NCBI GenBank assembly: GCA_016873095.1
Contig: VGYC01000003.1
Span: forward strand, 32,867-96,866
From: Planctomycetota bacterium
Lineage (GTDB): Bacteria; Planctomycetota; Planctomycetia; Gemmatales; Gemmataceae
DNA: 64,000 nucleotides
Direction of reading: 5' to 3'
A program made the translations under genes and the position numbers. Shown piece by piece: positions 1 to 9,556 of this stretch. Under the pieces are notes generated by a model. It searched no databases. It was given only the letters and a program-made list of their open reading frames with translations, and was not told the DNA's origin. Position 1 is the first letter of the stretch; every line of letters starts with the position of its first letter.

Positions 1-245
1 ATTCGGAGTTGGTGTGGTCCTTCGAGCGAAGAGACTGCCGAGAGAGTTCGACACGAAGATGACCAGGCCATTCGCCGATACCGGACGGGCGTAGAGACTC
101 TACGCAAGGCATCTTCGCGAGAAGCCTGATCACGCAAGTCAGCCCGAGCCGACTGCGTGGACCCAAGTTTGATGCCGAACTTCGTTTGGAAGTCAGCGGC
201 CCCATCTGCTACCATCTAGCAACAGGTGACGAACTGGAGACCGCG

Positions 246-1034
246 ATGAAAAGCCCCTTCCCGGGAATGGACCCGTATCTCGAACAGCACTGGCGCGATG
301 TCCACGCCCGGCTCATTATTTATGCATGCGATCAGTTGCAACCGCGCTTGCCAGAGAGCTTGCGCTCCCGCGTCGAGGAGCGCGTGTTTGTGGAGACCGA
401 GCAGGGCGAAGGGCGCAGCATGTATCCGGACGTGCGCGTGGTCGAGAAGCATCCGCGCACGCCCAGGGAAACCGTCGCCGTGGCTGGCGTCGCGGTGGCC
501 GAGCCGTTGCTGATCCATCTTGGCGACGAGCCGGTGACGCAGGGCTTTATCGAAATCATTGATGTGAGCTCCGGCAACAAGGTGGTGACGGTCATTGAGT
601 TTGTCAGCCCATCCAACAAGCTGCCCGGCGATGGCCAGGACCAGTATCTCGCCAAGCAGCGCGAGTTGCGGGCCGGGCGGGTGTCGCTGGTGGAGATCGA
701 CCTGGTGCGGGCGGGCAGGCATGTCCTGTCGGCGCCGCTGTATCGCATTCCGCCGTCGCATCGCACGCCGCATCTGGCCTGCGTTCGCCGCGGCTGGGAT
801 CCGGACAAGGTGGCGGTCTACCGGCTGCCGCTGCGCGAGCCGCTGCCCGCCCTGCGGCTGCCGCTGCGCAAGTCGGACGAGGAGGTGGTCCTGGAACTCC
901 AGCCGCTCATCGACCAGTGCTACCGCAACGGCGGCTACGACGACATTGACTACCGAGTCGATCCCCGCCCGCCGCTCGACAAGGATGACGCCGCCTGGGC
1001 CGACGAGTTGCTCCGCCAGGCGAAACGGCGCTGA
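246..1034 (+). CDS. DUF4058 family protein
   Basis: 262-aa protein of unknown function that resembles the DUF4058 family, which is common in planctomycetes and cyanobacteria. The N-terminus MKSPFPGMDPYLE is the family's typical opening, followed by a region with VVTVIEFVSPSNK and a later YRIPPSHR..PHLACVRRGWDP stretch. The ATG at 246 is chosen over an in-frame TTG at 186 because the family opening begins exactly there. No signal peptide or membrane segment is visible. The E-F-V-S-P-S-N-K strand resembles a nuclease-like core, but I would not assign catalysis. It stands alone, followed by a REP-like double hairpin. The family call is from recognition of the opening and overall pattern; function is unknown. 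Confidence 0.85.
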   Translation: MKSPFPGMDPYLEQHWRDVHARLIIYACDQLQPRLPESLRSRVEERVFVETEQGEGRSMYPDVRVVEKHPRTPRETVAVAGVAVAEPLLIHLGDEPVTQGFIEIIDVSSGNKVVTVIEFVSPSNKLPGDGQDQYLAKQRELRAGRVSLVEIDLVRAGRHVLSAPLYRIPPSHRTPHLACVRRGWDPDKVAVYRLPLREPLPALRLPLRKSDEEVVLELQPLIDQCYRNGGYDDIDYRVDPRPPLDKDDAAWADELLRQAKRR

Positions 1035-1074
1035 CGCCGGCTATGGGCTGATGACTGGGGGCTGCGCAGCGAAA

Positions 1075-1133
1075 GTAGCACGGATCTCCGAATCCGTGCG
1101 GAATGCGCGCACGGAATCAGAATTCCGTGCTAC
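1075..1133. repeat. REP-like double hairpin
   Basis: Two short hairpins in tandem: stem GCACGGAT (1078-1085) with ATCCGTGC (1092-1099), and stem GCACGGAAT (1109-1117) with ATTCCGTGC (1122-1130). The two halves are also imperfect inverted copies of each other, bounded by GTAGC and GCTAC. This is the layout of REP/BIME-type intergenic repeats. It lies between the 3' end of the DUF4058 gene and the 3' end of the FHA gene on the other strand, so it could terminate both transcripts, although no T-tract follows. Confidence 0.7.
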
Positions 1134-1200
1134 GTTAGCAGCGCCGCGAGCAGTGCAGCAGCTGCGCTTGCCAGCGGTTCAAGGACGTGCATCCCACGAC

Positions 1201-1602
1201 TTAAGCCGATTGCCGCAGCGGCGAGACGGCGTGGCGCTGGGGGCTGGCGAGGTGAACCTGGAAGGTGAAGCTGCCAAGGCGGACCTGGTCGCCTTCGTAG
1301 AGGACGGCCTCGTGCATGCGCTCGCCGTTGACGTAAACGCCATTGAGACTGTTCAGGTCGATGACCTTCCACGAGTCATGCTGGAAGACGAAGCGGCAAT
1401 GGCGGCGGCTGACGTCGGCAAGTGCCAGGCGGATGTCGGCGGAAGAATGCCGGCCGATGAGCATGTCCGGCCTGGTCAACTCCAGACAGAGCCCGCCGGG
1501 CAAGAGCAGCAGATGGAGAGGCACGAAGCCGGTGGGCGTCGGATCCTTGTGCGGGCCTTGCAGCGTGTGCGCAGCCGATTCCTCTGGCAGCGGATGGAGC
1601 AT
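1201..1602 (-). CDS. FHA domain protein
   Basis: 133-aa single-domain FHA protein. FHA domains bind phosphothreonine peptides, often on substrates of Ser/Thr kinases. Visible motifs in order: LIGRHSSADIRL (about residues 48-59), VSRRHCRF (about 64-71), and DLNSLNGVYVNGERM (about 81-95), which together form the phosphopeptide-binding loops with the expected Arg, Ser, His and Asn residues. The start ATG is preceded by AGGAAG. There is no membrane segment, so it is probably cytoplasmic. It could read phosphorylation by kinases such as the one encoded at 5660-8257, but that link is inference from genome proximity only. Confidence 0.88.
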   Translation of the reverse strand: MLHPLPEESAAHTLQGPHKDPTPTGFVPLHLLLLPGGLCLELTRPDMLIGRHSSADIRLALADVSRRHCRFVFQHDSWKVIDLNSLNGVYVNGERMHEAVLYEGDQVRLGSFTFQVHLASPQRHAVSPLRQSA

Positions 1603-2094
1603 GGCTTCTTCCTGTTCCGGGGAAGGAGTGTCAGGCGAGCCGGGGCGGGTCGAAACCCGCCCCGGGTTCTATGTTCCGAACCGGCTTGTACCAGATGTGT
1701 TTCGTGAGAACAAGATGACACGCGGCCGGCGCCGCGGCCGGTCAGACAGGCTTTCTAGGCTGCCTTCAATTGCCCAGGTTTCAGAACGGCCATGCCTCCC
1801 GAGCGTGCGGCCCCGCGAGGCAGAGCCGCGCCTGCCAAGCGGGCCCGGGGCCTGCCCGAGATATATCCACACTCGACAAGCAGCAATTGAATTCCCGGGT
1901 TCGGAAGCGACAATGAAAAGGAAGCGTTAGCCACCCGGCAACGAATGTGCCAAGATCGGCGCGATCGCAAATCATTAGCTTCAGGATCGTTATGGCGAAC
2001 GAGCGATTCGCGGATTCGTTGCCGGGGTTTGCAGAGGGGGGTGGCAACGCAACGAATCTTTTCTGTCGGCAAGCGTGGCAAGCGGAGATGAGTC
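1603..2094. other. Intergenic region with strong hairpin
   Basis: 492 bp between the divergent FHA and aminotransferase genes with no convincing coding content. It contains an 11-bp perfect hairpin at 1640-1665 (stem CGGGGCGGGT, loop CGAA) with no T-tract, and a CG-rich run around 1724-1742. Promoters for both flanking genes should lie here; I could not identify a convincing -35/-10 pair. Confidence 0.5.
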
Positions 2095-3204
2095 GTGAAT
2101 GACCGATGGCTGGCGAAGAAGACACAGGAGATCGAGGTCTCGGGCATTCGCAAGGTATTCGACCTCGCAGCCAAGCTGCGCGACCCGGTGAACCTGAGCA
2201 TAGGCCAGCCGCATTTCGACGTGCCGGAGCCGATCAAGACTGCCGCCCAGGAGGCCATCGCCGCCGGCCGGAATGCCTATACCGTGACACAAGGCATCGC
2301 CGAGTTGCGCACGCGCCTGCGCGCCGATCTACCGCAGCCGGCGGCGGAACGCGAGGTGCTGATCACCAACGGCACCAGCGGGGCGCTGGCCCTTGCCCTG
2401 TTTACCATTCTCGACCCCGGCGACGAGGTCATCGTCTTCGACCCTTATTTCGTCATGTACCCGCACTTCGTGACGCTCGCCGGCGGGCGGACGGTGCTGA
2501 TCGACACCTATCCGGATTTCGACATTGACCCGGAGCGCGTCAAGAAGGCGATCGGCCCGCGCACCAAGGCCATCATCGTCAACAGTCCCGCCAATCCGAC
2601 GGGCAAGGTCTACGGCGCCGAAATCCTGCGCGATCTCGCGCGGCTGGCCGCGGACCGGAATGTATTGCTGATCAGCGACGAGGTCTACCGTGCGTTCTGC
2701 TACGATGCGCCGTTTGTCAGCCCGCTGGACTACAATCCGGACACGCTGGTGGTGGACGGTTTCAGCAAGAAGTACGGCATGACCGGCTGGCGGCTGGGCT
2801 ATTGCCACGGTCCGCGACGGCTGATCGAGGAAATGACCAAGCTGCAGCAGTTCACCTATGTGTGTGCGCCGAGCATCGTGCAGCATGCGGGCGTGGTCGC
2901 GATCGATTGCGATGTGTCGGCACACGTGGCCGACTATCGCTGCAAGCGTGACCGCATCGTGGAAGGCCTGAAGGACCACATCGAGCTGAGCCGGCCCGGC
3001 GGAGCCTTTTACGCGTTCCCCAGGGCGCCATGGGGCACGGGCAGCGACTTCGTCGCCGAGGCGATCCGCAACAATCTGCTCATCATCCCCGGCGGCACTT
3101 TCAGCAAGCAGGACACGCATTTCCGGATCAGCTACGCCGCCAGCGACGCCACGCTGGACCGCGGTCTGGAGATCCTGCGCCGGCTGGCGAAACACGCCGT
3201 GTAG
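2095..3204 (+). CDS. PLP-dependent aminotransferase, class I/II
   Basis: 369-aa fold-type I aminotransferase that would transfer an amino group between an amino acid and a 2-oxo acid using pyridoxal phosphate. Seen in sequence: NLSIGQPHFDVP near residue 33, the cofactor-binding TNGTSGAL stretch near 92, NSPANPTG near 163, ISDEVYRAF near 194, and SKKYGMTGWRLGY with the Schiff-base Lys at about 225, then an Arg-containing FRISYA near the end. The GTG start at 2095 is supported by GGAG about 8 bases upstream. The pattern fits aspartate/aromatic-type aminotransferases; the exact substrate cannot be read. It is a single-gene unit and slightly shorter than the usual ~390 aa. Confidence 0.9.
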   Translation: MNDRWLAKKTQEIEVSGIRKVFDLAAKLRDPVNLSIGQPHFDVPEPIKTAAQEAIAAGRNAYTVTQGIAELRTRLRADLPQPAAEREVLITNGTSGALALALFTILDPGDEVIVFDPYFVMYPHFVTLAGGRTVLIDTYPDFDIDPERVKKAIGPRTKAIIVNSPANPTGKVYGAEILRDLARLAADRNVLLISDEVYRAFCYDAPFVSPLDYNPDTLVVDGFSKKYGMTGWRLGYCHGPRRLIEEMTKLQQFTYVCAPSIVQHAGVVAIDCDVSAHVADYRCKRDRIVEGLKDHIELSRPGGAFYAFPRAPWGTGSDFVAEAIRNNLLIIPGGTFSKQDTHFRISYAASDATLDRGLEILRRLAKHAV

Positions 3205-3401
3205 GTTGGGTATTCCCAGCGTCACAGGCACGAACTTCGGCCGATCCGCACGGTCATGTCGGGACGTCAGGGACCGACCTGCAGCAGCGCATCATTTGAC
3301 AGTGCGCGAATGCTGACCTAACGTTGAGCAAGCGGTCCCGACGATTGAAGTCGTTTCAACCCGAGCGAGGCCGCAACGGAACACCGGTCGAGGCCCAGCT
3401 C

Positions 3402-3770
3402 ATGACCCAGCTTGCCGCTTCTGCGCGCCACGTTCCTGTCGCATTGCTTATCGAGGCGGACAACCGCGCATGCAATCGCTACCTGTGCGAGCAGGAAGCG
3501 GTCACGCAGGCGCTCGATGCCTCGGCGACCATGTCTTGGGGGGCAACGGTCAAGGACATTTCCGCGGGCGGCATGGGCATTGTCCTGTGCTTCCCCTTCA
3601 AGCCGGGCTCGCACCTGGCCGTCGCGATCCAGGCGATTGAAATCCGCCGCACCTTCCTCGTCCGGGTCGTGCATGTCCTGGACCAGTCGGACGGCACGTG
3701 GTTTCTGGGTTGCGAGTTTGTCCGCCAACTCCAGGACGAAGAGGTTGAAAGAATCCGCCAGGCGTCGTAA
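3402..3770 (+). CDS. Small PilZ domain protein
   Basis: 122-aa protein made of one PilZ domain, a fold that commonly binds cyclic di-GMP. The signature VKDISAGGMGI (about residues 50-60) matches the D/N-x-S-x-x-G half of the ligand motif, and the C-terminal WFLGCEFVRQL matches the last strands. The N-terminal RxxxR half is not obvious, so c-di-GMP binding is uncertain. ATG 3402 has GAGG eight bases upstream; an in-frame TTG at 3324 lacks a ribosome site. It lies about 0.76 kb upstream of the sigma-28-type gene and near a second PilZ-containing gene. Confidence 0.75.
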   Translation: MTQLAASARHVPVALLIEADNRACNRYLCEQEAVTQALDASATMSWGATVKDISAGGMGIVLCFPFKPGSHLAVAIQAIEIRRTFLVRVVHVLDQSDGTWFLGCEFVRQLQDEEVERIRQAS

Positions 3771-4529
3771 CGCGATTGTTGACCTTTCGCCTGACGGCTC
3801 CCGACCAAGCAGCGTCCACATTTCTTCACGTTTTGCTCTGGACACGAGCAACCGTCATCGGTATCAGCCCCGCTCGAATTGTGTCCGGAAGTAGCGCACA
3901 ACGACAGCCGCACGCCTGGGCGGCAGGGGTCAGCCAGGGAATCGGGGGATTCTCGCGGCCAGCCTCGGTTTCGTCGTCCGCGCCAACCATGGGCATGGGG
4001 GAAATGGTTATGGCCGGGATTTTGCTTCAGCATTTCACGCCCAGCGGCCGATAACCACGAAGCGGATGAATGTCCTTTGAGAGGACACAGAGCGTTTGTG
4101 AAGGCGTCGCTTTGGGGGACGTCGGCATCCCGGTTTCCGTCCATATCCGGGAAACCAACGACCAGCGCCGCCTAACGAAGACGGGGTACGGTAAGCGGGT
4201 ACGGTTCGGTCAGATTCGCGAGAACAGACAGAGGCGAGATGAGGCGGCATGCGGCCGCTCTGTCTCAGGTCGGGGCCGGGACGCGGGGAGTTCCGGACGT
4301 CTTGAGCATCGAAGAAGCTGCCGGCGCGGCCGGCACGCGCGCTCAGGATGATTGAGTCCGCCGCAAGGACCAAGGACCAGCGGCGCCGACTCACACGCGC
4401 CCTCAGGTCGTACCTTTCGCGAAGCAAGCGCGTCCACCGACGCGGCGCCGCCGGCAATTCAGCCCGGTCAGGCGCTGGCGGACACGGCACGCGCGGAACC
4501 TCCTGCTTGCCCTTCATCGGGAGGAGTCC
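3771..4529. other. Long intergenic region
   Basis: 759 bp before the sigma factor gene. Open frames exist on both strands but their translations are low-complexity Arg/Pro/Ser strings without recognisable domains, as expected for shadow frames in GC-rich DNA. A small hairpin (GTCCT-TTGAG-AGGAC) lies near 4070-4085. The region may hold the promoter and a long leader of the sigma gene; I see nothing else. Confidence 0.5.
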
Positions 4530-5303
<774 letters not shown>

Positions 5304-5659
5304 GGGCGTTGCGCGTAAACAATCATCCGAATAGACCTGAACTGGGTACCATCAGTGGCATCCGTGCCATCGTCGAGCCTTCAATGGCCGCTTCTCCCAC
5401 GAACGTGACGGGAAGCGGCCTTTTTTTGTTGCGGAAAATCACAATCGGCCGATGTGCTGCCGCAACACAACTCCAAGTCCATCGCCAAGATACGTGCAAC
5501 AACAAGCATCAATCGTTATCAGCATGGGTGGGCTGACCGGTTGCCGGCGCAACCACGGATTCCGATTGGCTTTCGCGCCAATCATGACCTAGGTTTGTGT
5601 GAGCGTTTCATTGGGCCCTCCTGGAAACGTTGGTTTCCTCCCGACCAGGGTCGCAACAG
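5304..5659. other. Intergenic region after the sigma gene
   Basis: 356 bp between the sigma factor and kinase genes. The first third holds the intrinsic terminator at 5386-5427. The remainder should contain the kinase promoter and leader; no clear promoter, RNA element or coding region was seen. Confidence 0.5.
5386..5427 (+). terminator. Rho-independent terminator
   Basis: GGCCGCTTC (5386-5394) pairs with GAAGCGGCC (5412-5420), extended by CCC/GGG with a one-base bulge, followed directly by seven T (5421-5427). It lies 82 bp past the sigma factor stop codon. Confidence 0.9.
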
Positions 5660-8257
5660 ATGATTGTCACGAAGGAAGCGAATGCGGAGCCGATCCCCGG
5701 CTACCGGCTGATCGAGCCATTGGGGAGCGGCGGGTTTGGAGAAGTGTGGAAGTGCGAGGCCCCCGGCGGGCTCTTCAAGGCCGTCAAGTTCGTGTTCGGC
5801 GAACGGGACAGCCTGTCCGGGGACAGCGACCGCGCCGAGGAAGAACTGCGCGCCGTCCAGCACATCAAGGCGCTTCGTCATCCCTTTCTGCTCTCGATGG
5901 ATCGAGTCGAGTGCATCGACGGCGAGCTGGTTATTGTCATGGAGCTGGCGGACCAGAATCTGCACGAGCTGTTGACCCAGTACCAGAAAGCCGGCAAGCA
6001 GGGCATTCCGCGCAAGGAATTACTCGGCTACCTGCGCGAGGCGGCCGAGGTACTCGACCTCATGAACCAGCAGCACCAGCTGCAACATCTGGACATCAAG
6101 CCGCGCAACCTCTTTCTGGTAAGCAATCACGTGAAGGTCGCCGATTTCGGGCTGGTGAACAGCCTGACGGCGCACGCGGACCAGTCGGTGCAGCTGGGAG
6201 CGATCACGCCAATCTATGCCTCGCCGGAGGTGTTTCTCGGCCGTCCCAGCTCATTCAGCGACCAGTACAGTCTCGCAATCGTATACCAGGAGCTACTCAC
6301 CGGGACGCTGCCGTTCGAGGGCAAGAACGGCCGGCAACTATTGCTGCAACACACCAAAATGGAGCCCAACCTCAAGGCGTTGCCAGCGAGCGAGCGTGCT
6401 ACCGTGGGGCGGGCGCTGGCCAAGGAGCCCGAGAATCGATTCCCCTCGTGCAAGGACTTCATCGAGGCATTGAGCGGCGAACCGTCGGCGGCGCACCTGT
6501 TGCCGACGAGCCCCGCCAAGAAATCCACGCCGACCAGGCCGACCGAGGAAACCGCTGCCAATCTGGCAAAGGACACACTTTCGCTCCGTAAGGACGCCCC
6601 GATTCCTCGCGATCTCTTGCCCGGCTATCGCTTTGGCGAATGTCTCGGCCGAAGCACGCTGGTCGACAAGTGGTTGGTGGAACGGCCGGACGGCAAGCAG
6701 CGCCTGCTGCAGATTCTGTACGGTTGTCCAAGCGGCGCTCGACTCGAGCAGGCCGTCGCCCGCCTGCGTTCGCTGCAGTATCCGGGGCTGAAAGAAGCGG
6801 AAATTGTCTCGGCCGACACCGGCCGGATCATCCTGTTGACTGGCCTGGTGAAGGAAACGTTGCGCGACCGTGCCCAGCAGTGCCAGGCGCGGAAACAGCC
6901 GGGGATCATGCGTGGCGAGCTGCTGGAATACCTTGGCTACGCCGCCGAAACACTGGACTATCTCTACGAGCAACATTCGATCCAGCATCTGTGCTTGAAC
7001 CCGCGCAACCTGGCGCTGCTGCGTGATGGCCGCGTACAGATCATCGGCTACGGCCTGGCACAGCTACTGTGGTTGCCGGGCGGCCAGGCGGTGGCGCATG
7101 TCAATGGCCGTTACGCCGCACCGGAACTATTCCAGCCCAAGGTTGGCCGGGCCTGCGATCAGTACAGCCTGGCGCTGATATACCACGAGATGCTGACCGG
7201 TGCATTCCCTTTCAAGGGGACGACGGCGGTGTCGGGCAGCGCCCGGCTCACTGTGCCGCCGGATCTTGATCGGCTGCCAGAGCCGGACCGCGAAGTCATT
7301 GCCCGCGCCCTCGATCCCGATCCGCACAAGCGCTGGCCGAGTTGTGCGGCGCTGATCAGGGCCCTGGACGGGACAAAGTCGGAAGTCGAGTCAGTCGCGC
7401 GTGGGAACAGCGACTCATTCATCAAGCGCGTCTCCGAGTCGCGCGCGGCGCCGAACACGATCCCGGTGCAGACGCAGGAGAATCTGAATCAGATCATCGC
7501 CGAGATGATTGAAGCCGCAGGTGGCGAAGGCCAGGGCGGAGATCGCACCGACGCGGCGCCGACGCTGTCGAGGGACGGCGAGGTCCTGCAACACAAGTTT
7601 CTTGCCGGCTTGCCGCTGGGCTCGGCGCGGCTGCGGCTCGAATCGTTCTGTCAGCAATGGTACGGTCAGCTCATCCGTGAGGACGAGCGCGGCTGCGGCT
7701 TCACGGTGAACATGCCGCGGAACTTCTGGAATCACTGGATCGGCCGGCAGCCGGCTCTGGAGGTGCAGGTGATCCTCGACCGGCCGAATCCGCTGGCCAC
7801 CACGCCAATCGAGGTCGGGGTGCAGGTTCGCGCTCTGGGCTGCAGCAGGAAGCGCGCGGCGCAACTCCTGCAAGAGATGGGCCCGTCTCTGCGCGAGAAT
7901 CTGCGCGCCCACTTGCTCGTCAATTCAGAGAGACGGACGCAGGACCGCCTGCTCTGGCCGCACGCGCTCAAGGTTCAGCCGCTCTATCTGGACGGCCGAA
8001 AAGGCAGCGTCATCGAGTGCCAGGGCAAGGACCTGTCGACAAGCGGCATCGGTTTCTTCCTGCCGAACGAACTGGACACGTCGGAAGTACTCATCGAACT
8101 GCCCAGCAACGTGCATCCGCCGTCAGTGTCGGTGCCGGCCACGCTGGTTCGGGCCAAGCGCTGCGCCGATGGGACCTATGAGGTCGGCGCACTGTTCCGG
8201 CTGCCCGGACTACGACAGACTCGCGCTCCAAACCGGTCGCATTTCTCGGCATCTTGA
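5660..8257 (+). CDS. Ser/Thr protein kinase with pseudokinase and PilZ domains
   Basis: 865-aa multidomain protein. Kinase 1 (about residues 15-275) has the glycine loop GSGGFGEVW (22-30), AVKFV with Lys43, HLDIKPRN with Asp145, DFG at 162-164 and YASPE, so it should be active. Kinase 2 (about 320-570) follows the same layout, but the VAIK-equivalent Lys is Gln, HxD reads HLC with Cys for Asp, and DFG reads GYG; it is a pseudokinase. After an uncharacterised stretch (about 640-750), the C-terminus is a PilZ domain with RTQDR (about 759-763) and DLSTSGIG (791-798), the two halves of the c-di-GMP motif. No membrane segment is seen, unlike many bacterial Hanks kinases. ATG 5660 is preferred to TTG 5630. 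Cyclic di-GMP control of the kinase is inference. Confidence 0.88.
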   Translation: MIVTKEANAEPIPGYRLIEPLGSGGFGEVWKCEAPGGLFKAVKFVFGERDSLSGDSDRAEEELRAVQHIKALRHPFLLSMDRVECIDGELVIVMELADQNLHELLTQYQKAGKQGIPRKELLGYLREAAEVLDLMNQQHQLQHLDIKPRNLFLVSNHVKVADFGLVNSLTAHADQSVQLGAITPIYASPEVFLGRPSSFSDQYSLAIVYQELLTGTLPFEGKNGRQLLLQHTKMEPNLKALPASERATVGRALAKEPENRFPSCKDFIEALSGEPSAAHLLPTSPAKKSTPTRPTEETAANLAKDTLSLRKDAPIPRDLLPGYRFGECLGRSTLVDKWLVERPDGKQRLLQILYGCPSGARLEQAVARLRSLQYPGLKEAEIVSADTGRIILLTGLVKETLRDRAQQCQARKQPGIMRGELLEYLGYAAETLDYLYEQHSIQHLCLNPRNLALLRDGRVQIIGYGLAQLLWLPGGQAVAHVNGRYAAPELFQPKVGRACDQYSLALIYHEMLTGAFPFKGTTAVSGSARLTVPPDLDRLPEPDREVIARALDPDPHKRWPSCAALIRALDGTKSEVESVARGNSDSFIKRVSESRAAPNTIPVQTQENLNQIIAEMIEAAGGEGQGGDRTDAAPTLSRDGEVLQHKFLAGLPLGSARLRLESFCQQWYGQLIREDERGCGFTVNMPRNFWNHWIGRQPALEVQVILDRPNPLATTPIEVGVQVRALGCSRKRAAQLLQEMGPSLRENLRAHLLVNSERRTQDRLLWPHALKVQPLYLDGRKGSVIECQGKDLSTSGIGFFLPNELDTSEVLIELPSNVHPPSVSVPATLVRAKRCADGTYEVGALFRLPGLRQTRAPNRSHFSAS

Positions 8258-8277
8258 CATCGAGTCATCGAGTCGCG

Positions 8278-8985
8278 TCAGCGCGGCTTGCGAGTGCTCG
8301 GTGTCGCCGCGCGCAGATCTTGCCCCGTCGGGCAATCCTTGCAAAGCGGACAGGCACTGCAGCGTGGTGCGTCATCGTGGCAGTATTCGTCGGCCAGGAG
8401 CGAGACCAGGTCATTGAAGAGCGGCGCGCGAGCCTTGGGGACCTGGTGCTCGAGGGCAGCGCGCATGGACTCGAGATCGGCGGCGTCGCCGTCGAGCAAG
8501 CCAAGCCGGCGCAGGGCGCGCAAGCTCGGCTCGTCGAGCGGGATCGTGTGTCCTCCCAGGGAATGCTGCACGACCTGTGCCACGGCATAATCGTTGGCCG
8601 CCTGGTAGCGAGCCAGCTGTTTGGCCGCCAGCTTGGGGCCCTTCCTTTCCAGCGGCGCCAGGTCAAAGGAGAATTCCGTCTCGAAGACCTCTTGCAGGAA
8701 GTCGACGATGCGCTGGGCACGTATCTCGGCGTGGGGCAAGCCGGCCAGTGCTTCAGCCAGCTCGCGCGTCGAGCTGACGCGGACTTCGTTCCAGTCGAAG
8801 AAGCGCTGCTGCAGCTGGCGAAATGCCCTGTCGGCGGGCTCGCGCGTCGTGCCTTCGCGGCACACGGCGTAGATGAACTGTTCCAGCACGGGCCGGGGCT
8901 CGGGCGCCGGTTGCTTGCCCTTGCCCAGCACGGAAAAGATCTGCGACACGAGTCGTTGCTTGGCGGTTACGGTGGTTGTGGACAT
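8278..8985 (-). CDS. Endonuclease III-like FeS protein, divergent active site
   Basis: 235-aa protein resembling the HhH-GPD DNA glycosylase family. The C-terminal Cys pattern C-x6-C-x2-C-x5-C (about Cys202, 209, 212, 218) is exactly the 4Fe-4S motif of endonuclease III. Upstream, IPLDEPSLRALRRLGL (about residues 147-162) matches the helix carrying the catalytic Asp. The hairpin-helix motif LPGVGRKTA with the lyase Lys is not recognisable; QLARYQAANDYAVAQVV lies there instead. So lyase activity is doubtful and another DNA-binding or glycosylase role is possible. Start at 8985 is chosen because upstream starts would overlap rbfA. It is the last gene of the nusA-infB-DUF503-rbfA series. Confidence 0.6.
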   Translation of the reverse strand: MSTTTVTAKQRLVSQIFSVLGKGKQPAPEPRPVLEQFIYAVCREGTTREPADRAFRQLQQRFFDWNEVRVSSTRELAEALAGLPHAEIRAQRIVDFLQEVFETEFSFDLAPLERKGPKLAAKQLARYQAANDYAVAQVVQHSLGGHTIPLDEPSLRALRRLGLLDGDAADLESMRAALEHQVPKARAPLFNDLVSLLADEYCHDDAPRCSACPLCKDCPTGQDLRAATPSTRKPR

Positions 8986-9016
8986 GGCGGTGCTGACTCC
9001 CTTCCTTAGGTTTGGG

Positions 9017-9469
9017 TCATCCTCGATCCCCACGCTCCTCTGCCGTTCCTCGGGTTGCATCCTCCGATGCCTCGTCCGATGCTTCCTCCGATCCTTCGTC
9101 GTCATCCGACGATTCATTCTGGCGAGACTGGGCCAAGGCCTCGTTGATCAGTCGCGAAACCTCGATGCTTTTCTTCACTCCCTCGTCAAGGATGAAGCGA
9201 ATCGTGGGCGTGTAGCGCGTTTTGAGGCGTGAGCCCAGCTTGGCCTGCACGAAGCCGGCGGCGCGCTGAAGGCCGTGCAGGCACTCCTCCTGTTCCTTGG
9301 CGCTACCCATCAGCGACACGTGGACCTTGGCGTGTTGCAAATCTGCAGAAACCTCGGCGCGCGTCACGGTCACCCCCTTGACGCGCGGGTCCTGCAACTC
9401 GAACAGGATCGTGGTGCTGGCCACCTCGCGAATCACTTCCGCAACGCGGGCCAGGCGGTGAGTTTTCAT
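9017..9469 (-). CDS. rbfA: Ribosome-binding factor A
   Basis: 150-aa RbfA, which binds the small ribosomal subunit and assists late 16S rRNA maturation. Features: HRLARVAEVIREVAS near the start, FELQDPRVKGVTVTRAEVS (about 24-42) as the KH-like core, and LGSRLKTRYTPTIRFILDEG (about 78-97) as the conserved C-terminal part. Residues about 118-150 form an acidic, Ser/Glu/Asp-rich tail that is longer than in the ~130-aa E. coli protein. It lies downstream of DUF503 with an inverted repeat between them, in the common nusA-infB-rbfA order. Confidence 0.95.
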   Translation of the reverse strand: MKTHRLARVAEVIREVASTTILFELQDPRVKGVTVTRAEVSADLQHAKVHVSLMGSAKEQEECLHGLQRAAGFVQAKLGSRLKTRYTPTIRFILDEGVKKSIEVSRLINEALAQSRQNESSDDDEGSEEASDEASEDATRGTAEERGDRG

Positions 9470-9474
9470 GCCAA

Positions 9475-9556
9475 GTTCCGGGTTTCAGGTTTCGAGTGAC
9501 GGCTTCGAGCCCCGGGATTCAGAATTCCTGAAAAACTCGAAACTTGAAACTCGAAA
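9475..9556. repeat. Inverted heptad repeat (GTTTCGA type)
   Basis: Left arm reads GTTCCGG-GTTTCAG-GTTTCGA (about 9475-9495) and the right arm, at about 9533-9556, is ACTCGAA-ACTTGAA-ACTCGAA, the reverse complement of the same 7-bp pattern. The arms can fold into a long imperfect hairpin in the DUF503-rbfA transcript. Same layout as the elements at 9843-9917, 19014-19079 and 33109-33257, but a different unit sequence. Confidence 0.75.

Noticed and set aside
1..245. A gene or RNA at the window start
   Set aside because: No tRNA-like fold, ribosome site or domain could be seen; in-frame codons before 246 do not match the DUF4058 family opening.
8986..9117. Upstream start for the endonuclease III-like gene
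   Set aside because: It would overlap rbfA by 101 bases and adds a very basic segment that looks like a shadow of rbfA.
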